Of a stretch of DNA of 64,000 bases, positions 16,701 through 25,138 are shown piece after piece (the first letter of the stretch is position 1; each line of letters opens with the position of its first letter). The translations under genes were made by a program, and so were the position numbers. Location: the NCBI RefSeq assembly GCF_900129725.1, contig NZ_FQWQ01000005.1, forward strand, positions 558,001 through 622,000, read 5' to 3'. This DNA is from Chryseolinea serpens. GTDB lineage: Bacteria; Bacteroidota; Bacteroidia; Cytophagales; Cyclobacteriaceae. The notes beneath the pieces were generated by a model. That model searched no databases, was not told where the DNA came from, and worked only from the letters and a program-made list of their open reading frames with translations.

Positions 16701-17222
16701 TTGAAAAAGACAAAAGTGCTATGGTGTTTGACGGTGCTGATGGCGTTGGCAACGGCGGGCTATGCTCAGAAGCAACTGGTGTTGCTGAAAGGTGAAAAAG
16801 TGTTGTTGCGCCTCGGCTTTGGTGACGAGATCACCTTCCGTCTGAAAGGCAGCAAGACCGTCCGGGTAAGTTATGTGAACAACCTTTTCGACACCGCTGT
16901 AATGGCCCACAAGGACATCATTCCCTTCTACAAGATCGACCGCATCTATTTCAAACATTCCAGTTTTGCCAACCGCGTGGGAGGATTCCTGTTGATCGGA
17001 GGTGCCGGCTATTTCGTGATCGACCAATTCAATACCATGGTGGTGCAGGGTCACGATCCCAGCCTCGACAAAAGTGTAAACCGCGTATCCATCGCGATGG
17101 TGGCCGTGGGGCTGCCCATGATGCTGATCCGGAAAAAATCGCAGCGGATAGGGGGCCGCTACCGGTTGTTCACGGCCGACTATGATTCTCCTTTCTACCA
17201 GCACGACCTCGACAGGTTTTAG
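16701..17222 (+). CDS. Secreted or membrane-associated protein of unknown function
   Basis: The frame starts with a TTG codon at 16701 that gives a good signal peptide (LTVLMALATAGYAQ, cleavage near residue 22). There is no ATG before it in frame, so the TTG is accepted with reservation. The mature 150 residues contain a beta-rich half (VLLRLGFGDEITFRLKGSKTVRVSYV) and two weak hydrophobic stretches (FLLIGGAGYFVI, VSIAMVAVGLPMMLI), ending in a charged tail. No family is recognised. It lies between ilvE and prfB on the same strand, and prfB has its own -7 box at 17252. Confidence 0.65.
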   Translation: MKKTKVLWCLTVLMALATAGYAQKQLVLLKGEKVLLRLGFGDEITFRLKGSKTVRVSYVNNLFDTAVMAHKDIIPFYKIDRIYFKHSSFANRVGGFLLIGGAGYFVIDQFNTMVVQGHDPSLDKSVNRVSIAMVAVGLPMMLIRKKSQRIGGRYRLFTADYDSPFYQHDLDRF

Positions 17223-17251
17223 GCAGACCCTGATTTGTTGCCGGAATTCCT

Positions 17252-17259
17252 TACTTTTG
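17252..17259 (+). promoter_or_regulatory. -7 box of prfB
   Basis: TACTTTTG matches TAnnTTTG exactly and lies 21 bases before the prfB ATG, a normal leader distance. The -33 box is not obvious. Confidence 0.5.
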
Positions 17260-17279
17260 CCCAAAATTTATTATTCACC

Positions 17280-18378
17280 ATGACAACAGATCAACTGAAA
17301 GATTTGAAGGTTCGCGTTAGCGCCTTGAGGAGGTATCTTTGACTACGATCGTAAGATCGTTGAAGTAAGAGACGAGGAGCTCATTACCCAACAAGCGGAT
17401 TTCTGGAACAATCCCAAACAAGCCGAAGCCATTCTGAAAAACATCCGCACCAAAAAAGTGTGGACCGACGCCTTCGATAACCTTTCCAAAGGTATCGACG
17501 ACCTGGAAGTACTCTATGAATTCTACCAGGCCGGCGACGTAGGAGAAGAAGAATTAGACCGCGACTATGAGAAGACGGCCAAGGCCGTGGAGGAGTTGGA
17601 GTTCAAGAAAATGCTGAGCAAGGAGGAAGACCAGCTCAGTGCCGTGATCGAAATAAACCCCGGTGCCGGTGGCACCGAAAGCAACGACTGGGCCGATATG
17701 CTCAACCGCATGTACATCATGTGGGGCGAGAAGAGCGGCTACAAGGTGACACAGATCGACTATCAATCGGGCGAAGTCGCCGGCATCAAGTCGGCCACGC
17801 TGGAAATAGACGGCCCGTTTGCCTATGGTAAACTGAAGGCGGAGATCGGTGTCCACCGCCTGGTGCGCATCTCACCGTTCGACTCCAACCAACGCCGGCA
17901 CACGTCGTTCGCATCCATCTTTGTATACCCGAAAGTGGACGACTCGATCGAGATCGAGATCAATCCCGCCGACATCGAAATACAAACCTCGCGTTCCGGT
18001 GGTGCGGGTGGCCAGAACGTGAACAAGGTGGAGACGAAAGTGCAGCTCACGCACAAGCCCACGGGCATCGTCATCGTGTGCCAGGTGGAACGTTCGCAGC
18101 ACGCCAACCGCGAGCGCGCCATGCAGATGCTGAAATCGAAATTGTATCAGCTCGAAATGGAAAAACGCAACGCCGCCCGCGACAAGATCGAAGCCGGCAA
18201 GATGAAGATCGACTTCGGCTCGCAGATCCGTAACTACGTGCTGCATCCCTACAAGCTCGTGAAAGACGCCCGCACCGGCGTGGAGCGCCACGACGCCCAA
18301 ACCGTGCTCGACGGCGACCTCGATGACTTTATCAAAGCTTTTTTATTGGGAGCACAAGAAATGCCCCAGCAAGCCTGA
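17280..18378 (+). CDS. prfB: Peptide chain release factor 2 (programmed +1 frameshift)
   Basis: The gene consists of a 20-codon first frame (17280-17339) ending at an in-frame TGA (17340-17342) and a second frame from 17341 to 18378. A +1 slip at CTTTGA joins them into a 365-residue protein. The second frame holds the RF2 specificity motif SPF (198-200) and the peptidyl-tRNA hydrolysis motif GGQ (243-245). RF2 ends translation at UGA and UAA. An AGGAGG sequence sits six to eleven bases before the slip site, as in known prfB genes, so low RF2 favours slippage and restores RF2. A terminator follows at 18386. Confidence 0.97.
17326..17342 (+). promoter_or_regulatory. prfB autoregulatory frameshift site
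   Basis: AGGAGG, then TAT, then CTTTGA: the internal Shine-Dalgarno-like sequence, a CTT slippery codon and the TGA stop have the classic RF2 layout. Translation resumes one base later with GAC TAC GAT. Confidence 0.93.
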
Positions 18379-18385
18379 TCCAAAA

Positions 18386-18426
18386 AAACGCGTTGCTCCC
18401 ACCCAGGGGCAACGCGTTTCCTTTTT
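18386..18426 (+). terminator. Rho-independent terminator of prfB
   Basis: AAACGCGTTGC (18386-18396) pairs with GCAACGCGTTT (18409-18419), extended by CCC/GGG inside the loop, and is followed by CCTTTTTG. It lies immediately after the prfB stop and before the MFS gene. Confidence 0.85.
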
Positions 18427-18438
18427 GCATAAGAAAAA

Positions 18439-19608
18439 TTGACCACTCAAAAAATCTACAACACGCCGTTCTGGCTGCTCTGCCTGAGCTCGCTGCTTTT
18501 CTTTGGCAGCTTCAACATGATTGTTCCCGAACTGCCGGCGTATCTCACCAGCCTGGGTGGCGGGGAATATAAAGGACTCATCATTTTTTTATTTACAGTG
18601 ACCGCGCTGCTCTCACGTCCTTTCAGCGGCAAGTTGGCCGACAGGATTGGACGCAAGCCCGTGATCATGGCCGGCGCGATGGTGTGTTTTGTCTGCAGCC
18701 TCATCTATCCCGTGCTCACTACCGTGATGGGATTTTTCTTGCTCAGACTCATGCACGGTTTCTCCACCGGCTTCACCCCCACCGGACAGGCAGCATATCT
18801 TTCCGATGTCATTCCCGCCAATCGCCGGGGAGAAGCCATGGGGATCCTGGCCACAGCAGGTTCGCTGGGTACGGCCGTGGCGCCGGCGATCGCCGATCCC
18901 ATCGTGACACATTTTGGATTGCAGGTTATGTTCTATTGCTCATCGGGCGCCGCGATCATTTCCATGTTGGTGGTGTTGGGCATCAAAGAGACGCTACATG
19001 AAAAACATCCTTTTGGCGTAGGGCTTCTCAAGGTGAAACGCTCTGATCTGTTCGAGCCTCGCGTACTCAAACCAGGCGTCGTCATGTTCCTGAGCGTGTG
19101 TGCCTATGGCGCCATCCTGACGTTGTTGCCGGATTTTGGGACGTATGTAGGCATGCGCAATAAAGGTGTGTTGTTTACCTACTTCACGGTGGCTATCTTG
19201 TTCGTGCGCCTGCTGGGAGGCAAGGCGTCGGATCGGTATGGACGCGCGCCGGTGTTGCTGGTGGTCACGTTCGTGATCGCCATCGCGATGTTGGTGATTG
19301 CTTTTGCAAAGGATCAGACACAGCTCAGTGTGGGGATCATTTTGTATGGCCTCGCCTATGGAGCCACCTCGCCAACGCTGCTCGCCTGGGCCACGGACCT
19401 GAGCGATGAGCATCACCGGGGACGAGGCATTGCCACGTTGTATATTTCCATGGAACTGGGCATTGGCATAGGAGCGTTGGTTTCGGGTTGGCTATATGGA
19501 AATGACTATACGCATTTTGTTTATGCCTTTGTGTTTTGCAGCGCGATGTCGGTGTTGGCCTTTGTGTTTCTTTTGTTTCAACGATCCACTAAAAAAGTAA
19601 GCGTATGA
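18439..19608 (+). CDS. Major facilitator superfamily (MFS) transporter
   Basis: The 389-residue protein has twelve predicted membrane helices. It shows the MFS loop motif after helix 2 (GKLADRIGRKPV) and its counterpart in the second half (GGKASDRYGRAPV). The pattern resembles drug or sugar efflux members of the DHA1 group. The frame begins at a TTG codon 20 bases after the prfB terminator; there is no earlier ATG and the first helix starts right away, so TTG is plausible. The substrate is unknown. Its stop overlaps the start of the YhhN gene by four bases (ATGA), so the two are coupled. Confidence 0.88.
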   Translation: MTTQKIYNTPFWLLCLSSLLFFGSFNMIVPELPAYLTSLGGGEYKGLIIFLFTVTALLSRPFSGKLADRIGRKPVIMAGAMVCFVCSLIYPVLTTVMGFFLLRLMHGFSTGFTPTGQAAYLSDVIPANRRGEAMGILATAGSLGTAVAPAIADPIVTHFGLQVMFYCSSGAAIISMLVVLGIKETLHEKHPFGVGLLKVKRSDLFEPRVLKPGVVMFLSVCAYGAILTLLPDFGTYVGMRNKGVLFTYFTVAILFVRLLGGKASDRYGRAPVLLVVTFVIAIAMLVIAFAKDQTQLSVGIILYGLAYGATSPTLLAWATDLSDEHHRGRGIATLYISMELGIGIGALVSGWLYGNDYTHFVYAFVFCSAMSVLAFVFLLFQRSTKKVSV

Positions 19609-20276
19609 AAAAAGCGGTATTGATATTCTTTGCGCTCGTTTGCCTGGGCGAATTGGCATCGGGGTGGATGGGTTGGCCGGAAGTTCACCGTGTATGCAAG
19701 CCGTTGATCATGATCACGCTGGGCTTGTACTACGTGATCAGTGCCACGCACCGTTCGCCGGTGGTGCTGCTGGCTATTTTCTTTTCGCTGGCCGGCGATG
19801 TGTTGTTGATGTTCGAAACCAGCCATGAATTGTTTTTCATTTTTGGACTGCTGGCTTTTCTGACATCACACGTCTTTTATATTTTTTCGTATCGTCAGCA
19901 TCAGTGGGCTGGGGTCAACGATGCCTTGCAGGGGATTCAGAAAATACGGGCATCATTTCCCATTGTTTTGGCGGGAACGGGGTTGGTCATTGTTTTGTAT
20001 CCCGTACTGGGACCCTTGCGCATTCCGGTGATGGTGTATGCGTTGGTGCTCATCGTCATGGTGCTCAATGCGCTGTTCCGCTATGGACGCACAGAGGCGA
20101 TGAGCTTTCGGATGGTGTTTTTTGGGGCGCTGCTGTTCATGTTGTCGGATTCGCTTTTAGCGATCAATAAATTTCTGACGCCCGTTCCGAACAGTGCGAG
20201 TTGGATTATGTTGACGTATATGGTGGCGCAGTATTGGATTGTGCTCGGGTTAGTGCGGCACGAGGAAAAAAGTTAA
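19605..20276 (+). CDS. YhhN/TMEM86-family integral membrane protein
   Basis: The 223-residue protein has about eight hydrophobic helices. It carries the family hallmarks FSLAGDVLLMF (near residues 60-70) and GALLFMLSDSLLA (near 172-184), whose acidic residues are conserved in YhhN and in the human lysoplasmalogenase TMEM86. Lysoplasmalogen hydrolysis is demonstrated for mammalian relatives; the bacterial activity is uncertain. The start codon overlaps the MFS stop (ATGA), implying a two-gene operon. Repeats of family A follow about 85 bases downstream. Confidence 0.85.
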   Translation: MKKAVLIFFALVCLGELASGWMGWPEVHRVCKPLIMITLGLYYVISATHRSPVVLLAIFFSLAGDVLLMFETSHELFFIFGLLAFLTSHVFYIFSYRQHQWAGVNDALQGIQKIRASFPIVLAGTGLVIVLYPVLGPLRIPVMVYALVLIVMVLNALFRYGRTEAMSFRMVFFGALLFMLSDSLLAINKFLTPVPNSASWIMLTYMVAQYWIVLGLVRHEEKS

Positions 20277-20360
20277 ACCGTCTCACCTTCAGTAACCCTT
20301 CGGAGACCACGAAAAGCGCGCATAGTGTGCACCCCCGCATCTTTACCTGCACTAGGAGCG

Positions 20361-20416
20361 GTCAGGGCTAAAGCCCGATGAGCAAAGTGTCGTGGACCCT
20401 GGCCTAAAGGCCAGGG
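20361..20416 (+). repeat. Repeat family A, copy 3
   Basis: GTCAGGGCTAAAGCCC followed after about 20 bases by the perfect palindrome CCCTGGCC-TAAA-GGCCAGGG core. Same orientation and order as copy 1 at 11104. Confidence 0.85.
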
Positions 20417-20552
20417 TTATTCAGGTCCGGACTGTTCGGCGGACGTATCAATACACGAATGCGCCGGGTGGTATTTGCAATGCCTAACGCACGTCGCCAC
20501 AGAAAGACACGAGGAATGCAAGTTCGCAGGTGATACCAGCCCTGTTGAATAG

Positions 20553-20611
20553 TAACCCCGGCCTTTAGGCCGGGGTGTAACAGCCATAAACGCAAGGGCT
20601 TTAGCCCTGAC
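20553..20611 (-). repeat. Repeat family A, copy 4 (inverted)
   Basis: CCCCGGCC-TTTA-GGCCGGGG followed by AGGGCTTTAGCCCTGAC, inverted relative to copy 3, so the pair brackets about 135 bases as at 11.1-11.8 kb. It is very similar to the copy near 22.9 kb, including the spacer (gt-acagc). Confidence 0.85.
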
Positions 20612-20749
20612 CCGCTTCGCAGGCCTACCCTACATTATTTGGATGCATGATCTACTTGTAACCCGGATTTTGGACACAACGACACGGGATTTGGATAACT
20701 CCGGAAGGTATCATTTGCGGTCCTTTGCAGAGAACAAAATTCAAAGCTC

Positions 20750-21760
20750 ATGGAAAACATCACGAAAGTAAAGTTAGGCAGCCAGGGATTGGTTATTCCC
20801 GCGCTGGGCCTCGGTTGTATGGGGATGACTACTATTGCCGGTGCCGATATTTACGGTAAAGCAGATGAAACCGAATCGATCGCCACCATCCACCGGTCGC
20901 TGGAACTCGGAGGCAATTTTCTGGACACAGCCGATTTATACGGACCGTTGCTCAACGAAAGACTCATCGCAAAGGCCATCCGCGGAAACCGGGCGAAGTA
21001 CATTATCGCCACAAAGTTCGGCTATGAAATTGACGACCAGGAAAAGTTGACCTGGGGATATAATGGAAAAAAAGAATACGTTAAAAAAGCAGCGGAGCGT
21101 TCCCTGAAAAATCTCGGAACAGATCACATCGACCTTTACTATCTCCACCGTCTCGATCCGAACACACCGATTGAAGAGACCGTAAGTGCCATGGCCGATC
21201 TGGTGAAGGAAGGCAAGGTGCGCTACATCGGTTTGTCGGAAGTCGGTTCCGGCACCATCAGAAAAGCGCATAGCATTCATCCGCTGACCGCGGTGCAAAC
21301 CGAGTATTCATTGTTTGAAAGAAGTGTGGAAGAAGAAGGTGTTCTGGATACACTCCAGGAATTGGGGATCGGGTTTGTCGCCTATTCTCCGTTGGGAAGA
21401 GGCTTCCTTACGGGCGAGCTTAAGTCGCCTGATGATTTTGCTGCGGACGATTTCCGAAGGACGCTTCCGAAATTTCAGGGGGAGCAGTTTTACAAGAACA
21501 TCGAATTGGCAGAGGCGATCAAAACTATGGCGCGCGAAAAGAACATCACCAGCTCGCAGCTGGCCATCGCCTGGATTGTAGCAAAAGGCTTTGTGCCGAT
21601 CCCCGGAACAAAGCGGATAAAATACCTGGAGCAAAATATCGAAGCGGCAAAGATCAGACTGTCGTCAGCAGAACTGGCCAGACTGGAGTCGATCATTCCG
21701 CTGGGCACGGTTACCGGCGACCGCTATGATGCGGCCAACATGACGGTAGTGGGCAAATAA
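20750..21760 (+). CDS. Aldo/keto reductase
   Basis: The 336-residue protein matches the AKR superfamily TIM barrel, in the group of YajO/AKR13-like enzymes. The catalytic tetrad is D59, Y64, K89 and H133 ([22 protein letters not shown]). The C-terminal [22 protein letters not shown] is the NADPH-binding end. It should reduce aldehydes or ketones with NADPH in the cytoplasm; the physiological substrate is unknown. An AraC regulator follows about 120 bases downstream on the same strand and may regulate it. Confidence 0.93.
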   Translation: MENITKVKLGSQGLVIPALGLGCMGMTTIAGADIYGKADETESIATIHRSLELGGNFLDTADLYGPLLNERLIAKAIRGNRAKYIIATKFGYEIDDQEKLTWGYNGKKEYVKKAAERSLKNLGTDHIDLYYLHRLDPNTPIEETVSAMADLVKEGKVRYIGLSEVGSGTIRKAHSIHPLTAVQTEYSLFERSVEEEGVLDTLQELGIGFVAYSPLGRGFLTGELKSPDDFAADDFRRTLPKFQGEQFYKNIELAEAIKTMAREKNITSSQLAIAWIVAKGFVPIPGTKRIKYLEQNIEAAKIRLSSAELARLESIIPLGTVTGDRYDAANMTVVGK

Positions 21761-21877
21761 GGATCCGGTATCCTGCGCACCTCATTAAAGATCAAACAAC
21801 CATGAAGAGATGCCGGGTGATCTACCCGGTATCCATTTTTTAACTTGGAAAAGAAACAATCACTAACTTCACCCAGG

Positions 21878-22798
21878 ATGACACGCAAACATAAATCACC
21901 GCATGTAATTGATTCGGTAGCGGCGTTGCACAGCGCATTCGGCCTGCCTAAACCCGAACACCCGCTGATCAGCGTCGTAAATTTTGAAAATGTAAGCTTC
22001 ACGGTGAGCGATGTGTGGGATCATTTTGTGATCAATCTTTATTGCGTCGCCATCAAAAAAGGCATTAATGGGAAAATGAAGTATGGCCAGACGTACTACG
22101 ATTTTGATGAAGGCGTAATGACATTAACCGCCCCCAAACAGGTGATGTCAATCATGAATACAGATGAGATCGCCGTGTCAGGATACCTGATCTACTTTCA
22201 TCCCGACTTTCTGCAAGGCTACCCGCTGATGAAAACCATCAAAGAGTATGGTTTCTTTTCTTATGAGTTGCACGAAGCCTTGTTACTTTCCGCAAAGGAA
22301 GAGGAGTCGATCATCAGGATCATGAAAGAAGTGGAGCGGGAATATCACCATGCGATCGACCGTTTCAGCCAGGACGTGATCATCTCGCATATTGAGCTTC
22401 TGCTGGTCTATGCGAACCGGTTCTACAATCGCCAGTTCATTACCCGCAAAAATCTGAACCACGACATGTTGTCAAAACTGGAAGCCATCCTGGAGGAATA
22501 TTTCAAAGGCGAGAAGGTGGCAGAGAAGGGACTGCCCACGGTAAAATATATTTCAGACCAATTAAATGTATCCCCCGGCTACCTCAGCGATCTGCTAAAA
22601 AATCTCACCGGCCAAACCACCCAACAACACATCCACGACAAAGTGATCGACAAGGCAAAGGAAATACTTTCTACCACCTCCCTATCCGTCAGCGAAATTG
22701 CCTATCGATTGGGCTTCGAGTACCCGCAGTCCTTCAACAAACTGTTCAAAAGCAAAACCAACGTCTCTCCGCTTGAATTCCGGCAGTCTGTTAACTAA
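21878..22798 (+). CDS. AraC-family transcriptional regulator
   Basis: The C-terminal 100 residues form an AraC double helix-turn-helix (VKYISDQLNVSPGYLSDLLKNLTG and VSEIAYRLGFEYPQSFNKLFKSKTN). The N-terminal part is a cupin-like sensing domain (SVVNFENVSFTV, YDFDEGVMTLTAPKQVM). The start is placed at the ATG at 21878, giving 306 residues; an in-frame TTG at 21845 would add eleven residues without conserved features. Linked to the aldo/keto reductase, which is a common arrangement for regulators of carbonyl-reducing enzymes; regulation of that gene is inferred from position only. Confidence 0.9.
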   Translation: MTRKHKSPHVIDSVAALHSAFGLPKPEHPLISVVNFENVSFTVSDVWDHFVINLYCVAIKKGINGKMKYGQTYYDFDEGVMTLTAPKQVMSIMNTDEIAVSGYLIYFHPDFLQGYPLMKTIKEYGFFSYELHEALLLSAKEEESIIRIMKEVEREYHHAIDRFSQDVIISHIELLLVYANRFYNRQFITRKNLNHDMLSKLEAILEEYFKGEKVAEKGLPTVKYISDQLNVSPGYLSDLLKNLTGQTTQQHIHDKVIDKAKEILSTTSLSVSEIAYRLGFEYPQSFNKLFKSKTNVSPLEFRQSVN

Positions 22799-22873
22799 TG
22801 ATCAGCAGTCTGTTGAAATTAGTAATGTCTTTTTTTCAATAACCCCAAGCTGGGACATAGCCGCCATACTTGA

Positions 22874-22963
22874 AAAGGGCTTTAGCCCTCACTATTTTGA
22901 CACTAACCCCAGCCTTTAGGCTGGGGTATCACAGCTACATCTGAAAGGGTTTTAGCCCTGACC
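22874..22963 (-). repeat. Repeat family A, copy 5, with an extra half element
   Basis: AGGGCTTTAGCCCT at 22876-22889, then CCCCAGCC-TTTA-GGCTGGGG at 22907-22926 and AGGGTTTTAGCCCTGACC at 22946-22963. The compensating changes in the middle palindrome keep it perfectly paired relative to copy 4. It fills most of the 178 bases between two convergent genes, so it may also help end transcription. Confidence 0.8.
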
Positions 22964-22976
22964 GGCTTTCAGGGGA

Positions 22977-23618
22977 TCAATACTCAAACATCTTCACCCG
23001 CTCATCCCGTTTCAAATACGTATTGAACGCATCCAAAAGCTTCTCTCTTCCATACACCTCATAAAACAACACGAACCCCTTCTCATCCTTCAAGTCACGC
23101 TTTCGCTGAAATCCCAACCGGAGTTTTTTCAACTCCAGTTCCAACCCAACAATGAAGTCGCGCTCGTCGGTATACACGATCTTGTAAGACCGCGCATGGT
23201 GAATACGATCGACTACGATTTGAAGTTTTTCGAATACGGTGAGCACGATCATCACCACGACCGATCCTACCAGTGCGATAAAATACTGCCCCGCACCCAC
23301 GGCCATACCCAACGCCGCCGAGATCCAGATCGTCGTGGCCGTCGTGATCCCGGTCACCGTTAACCCGTCTTTAAAGATCACCCCAGCCCCCAGAAAGCCA
23401 ACGCCGGTGATGATGTTGGATGCGATCCGGTCCTGCGAGTTTCCGCCAATGGCCATCGAGATCTGGGTGAACAACGTGGACCCCAGGCAAATGATGATCA
23501 TCGTGCGCAGCCCCGCCGCCTTACTTCTGTATTCCCGTTCCAGGCCGATGGCCGCGCCAATCACAAACGAAAGCAGCAGTTGCAAAGCCGTTTCATAGTG
23601 CGAATCCAAAATTTCCAT
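22977..23618 (-). CDS. MgtC/SapB-family membrane protein
   Basis: The 213-residue protein has an N-terminal block of about four or five helices with the MgtC signature: LLSFVIGAAIGLEREYRSKAAGLRTMIIICLGSTLF and IITGVGFLGAGVIFKDG. A cytoplasmic C-terminal domain of about 75 residues follows. MgtC proteins were linked to growth in low Mg2+ and modulation of ATP synthase in pathogens; in free-living bacteria the role is less clear and ion transport is not shown. The gene is monocistronic and convergent with the AraC gene. Confidence 0.92.
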   Translation of the reverse strand: MEILDSHYETALQLLLSFVIGAAIGLEREYRSKAAGLRTMIIICLGSTLFTQISMAIGGNSQDRIASNIITGVGFLGAGVIFKDGLTVTGITTATTIWISAALGMAVGAGQYFIALVGSVVVMIVLTVFEKLQIVVDRIHHARSYKIVYTDERDFIVGLELELKKLRLGFQRKRDLKDEKGFVLFYEVYGREKLLDAFNTYLKRDERVKMFEY

Positions 23619-23683
23619 TACGCTCGTGTTTTCAGATCACAAGGTAATAAAAACCTTAGCGAAGGTGACGTTGAAAAATTAAA

Positions 23684-25024
23684 TCAGGCCAATGCCAATT
23701 CCACTTGGCGAGTCCTGAGCATGGGCTGCCGTTTCCAATAGGTGAGACTTCGCCACACCCATTCCAGCGGTCCGAATAAAAAGTATTTCAGCCAGATGTT
23801 GCTGAAGGCGATTTGAAACGCCCAGATCGCAAAAATAAAATAGAACAATTCATAGCGTTCGAATTGTCCGAAGTATCCCAACCCATACCCCGAAAAAATA
23901 AAGGTGCAGATGATGGATTGCGAGAGGTAGTTGGTGAACGCCATCTGTCCAACAGCGGCATAAAGTTTCAGGAAGCCATGGAAAACGCCGCTCTTATACA
24001 GCAGGGTGATCAGGCCGATATGTCCCATGGCTACGAATGTCCGGTGAACATCATATAGCGTGAAGGGAATGGGCCAGACCTCGATATAGTTGTAATAATT
24101 CAATTGCGCATTGTACCACGTTATCCCCGCCAGCAGGCCTTCGCCAATACCCAATCCATAGCCCAGGATGAGCATGCCGGCATAAAATCCAGTCGACTTT
24201 TCTCCCGTGAGAATGCCCGCTTTATACAATGCCATGCCCAACAAAATACAGATCATGATGTCGAAAAATGTATTTTGATAGAATACGCTGGACTCAAATT
24301 TGGCGTTGGTCGACTGCAGGTGCTTCCATACTTCGGGATAAGATTTCAGCATGGCCTTGTTTTCTTTCTCCACTTCCTTTTTCACGTTCTCCACTTTGCG
24401 TTTGTCGATCGTTTCTTTCCATTTTTCAAGATCGCCTTTTTGGTCTTCGGTAAGTGTTTTCTTTTCTTTTTCCAGGGCCATGGCCGCCAATCCTTTTTCG
24501 CGTTTCACCAGGGCTTCCTGGTTGCTGAGGTAGGACTTGAACATGTTCACGCAGACAAAGAAAAGGCAGAGGCACAACAATAATTTGACGGAGCTTTTCC
24601 GCAGCGGGAACAGGAACAAGCCGCAGATGGCATAGTGGTATAGGATATCGCCGGGCCACAACAACACATAGGCGTTAACCAATCCAAAGACGAGCAGCCA
24701 GATAAGCCGCCGGTAATAGACATCGGCTGCCCCGAGGCCCGATTGTTTTTCCAATCGCGAAATGATGAGCAGCGCGCCGGCGCCGAACAACATGGAGAAC
24801 ATGGCCCGGAAAGATCCACCCAGCACAAAGCCGGTGACCATCCACGAAGCGATGTTGCGCATCGAGGTTTCATTGAGTACGCGCCAATCAAAATCCAGTT
24901 GATAGGCGCGGGCGAAGAACGGCATGTTGAGGATCAGGATGCCACAGAGGGCAACGCCACGCAGGGCGTCAATCATGAAGATGCGCTCCCTTTGTTGGAG
25001 CGGCAGTGAGGTTTCCATAGACAT
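23684..25024 (-). CDS. DUF418-containing membrane protein
   Basis: The 446-residue protein has an N-terminal acyltransferase-like membrane block (DALRGVALCGILILNMPFF; FRAMFSMLFGAGALLI) and a C-terminal DUF418 region (GQMAFTNYLSQSIICTFIFSGYGLGYFGQ and LEWVWRSLTYWKRQPML). Between them, at about residues 170-230, is a strongly charged Lys/Glu-rich stretch that should form a helical coiled-coil insert on the membrane surface. DUF418 proteins are suspected transporters or acyl-transfer related proteins; function is not established. The ATG at 25024 is used; a second in-frame ATG follows two codons later. Confidence 0.87.
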   Translation of the reverse strand: MSMETSLPLQQRERIFMIDALRGVALCGILILNMPFFARAYQLDFDWRVLNETSMRNIASWMVTGFVLGGSFRAMFSMLFGAGALLIISRLEKQSGLGAADVYYRRLIWLLVFGLVNAYVLLWPGDILYHYAICGLFLFPLRKSSVKLLLCLCLFFVCVNMFKSYLSNQEALVKREKGLAAMALEKEKKTLTEDQKGDLEKWKETIDKRKVENVKKEVEKENKAMLKSYPEVWKHLQSTNAKFESSVFYQNTFFDIMICILLGMALYKAGILTGEKSTGFYAGMLILGYGLGIGEGLLAGITWYNAQLNYYNYIEVWPIPFTLYDVHRTFVAMGHIGLITLLYKSGVFHGFLKLYAAVGQMAFTNYLSQSIICTFIFSGYGLGYFGQFERYELFYFIFAIWAFQIAFSNIWLKYFLFGPLEWVWRSLTYWKRQPMLRTRQVELALA

Positions 25025-25096
25025 TAGAGAGGGTTAGGGTCAATGAAGATAACACTCAGCGCTCGAGATTACAATACCCGTAAACGGTCATAAAAA

Positions 25097-25116
25097 AAGC
25101 GGGTGTTGGCCCGCTT
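25097..25116 (-). terminator. Rho-independent terminator of the DUF2807 gene
   Basis: AAGCGGG pairs with CCCGCTT around a 6-base loop and is flanked by A-rich and T-rich runs on both sides, so it could work in both directions. It lies 22 bases after the DUF2807 stop. Confidence 0.75.
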
Positions 25117-25138
25117 ATTTTTTATGCTGTATGAACGA

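Larger units (their letters stand above)
20277..20749. other. 473-base non-coding region with an inverted pair of family A repeats
   Basis: Apart from the two repeat copies at 20361-20416 and 20553-20611, no gene or terminator is evident. The roughly 135 bases between the copies show no resemblance to the core of the 11.1-11.8 kb block. The promoter of the aldo/keto reductase gene should lie in the last 100 bases, but no consensus box was found. Confidence 0.75.
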
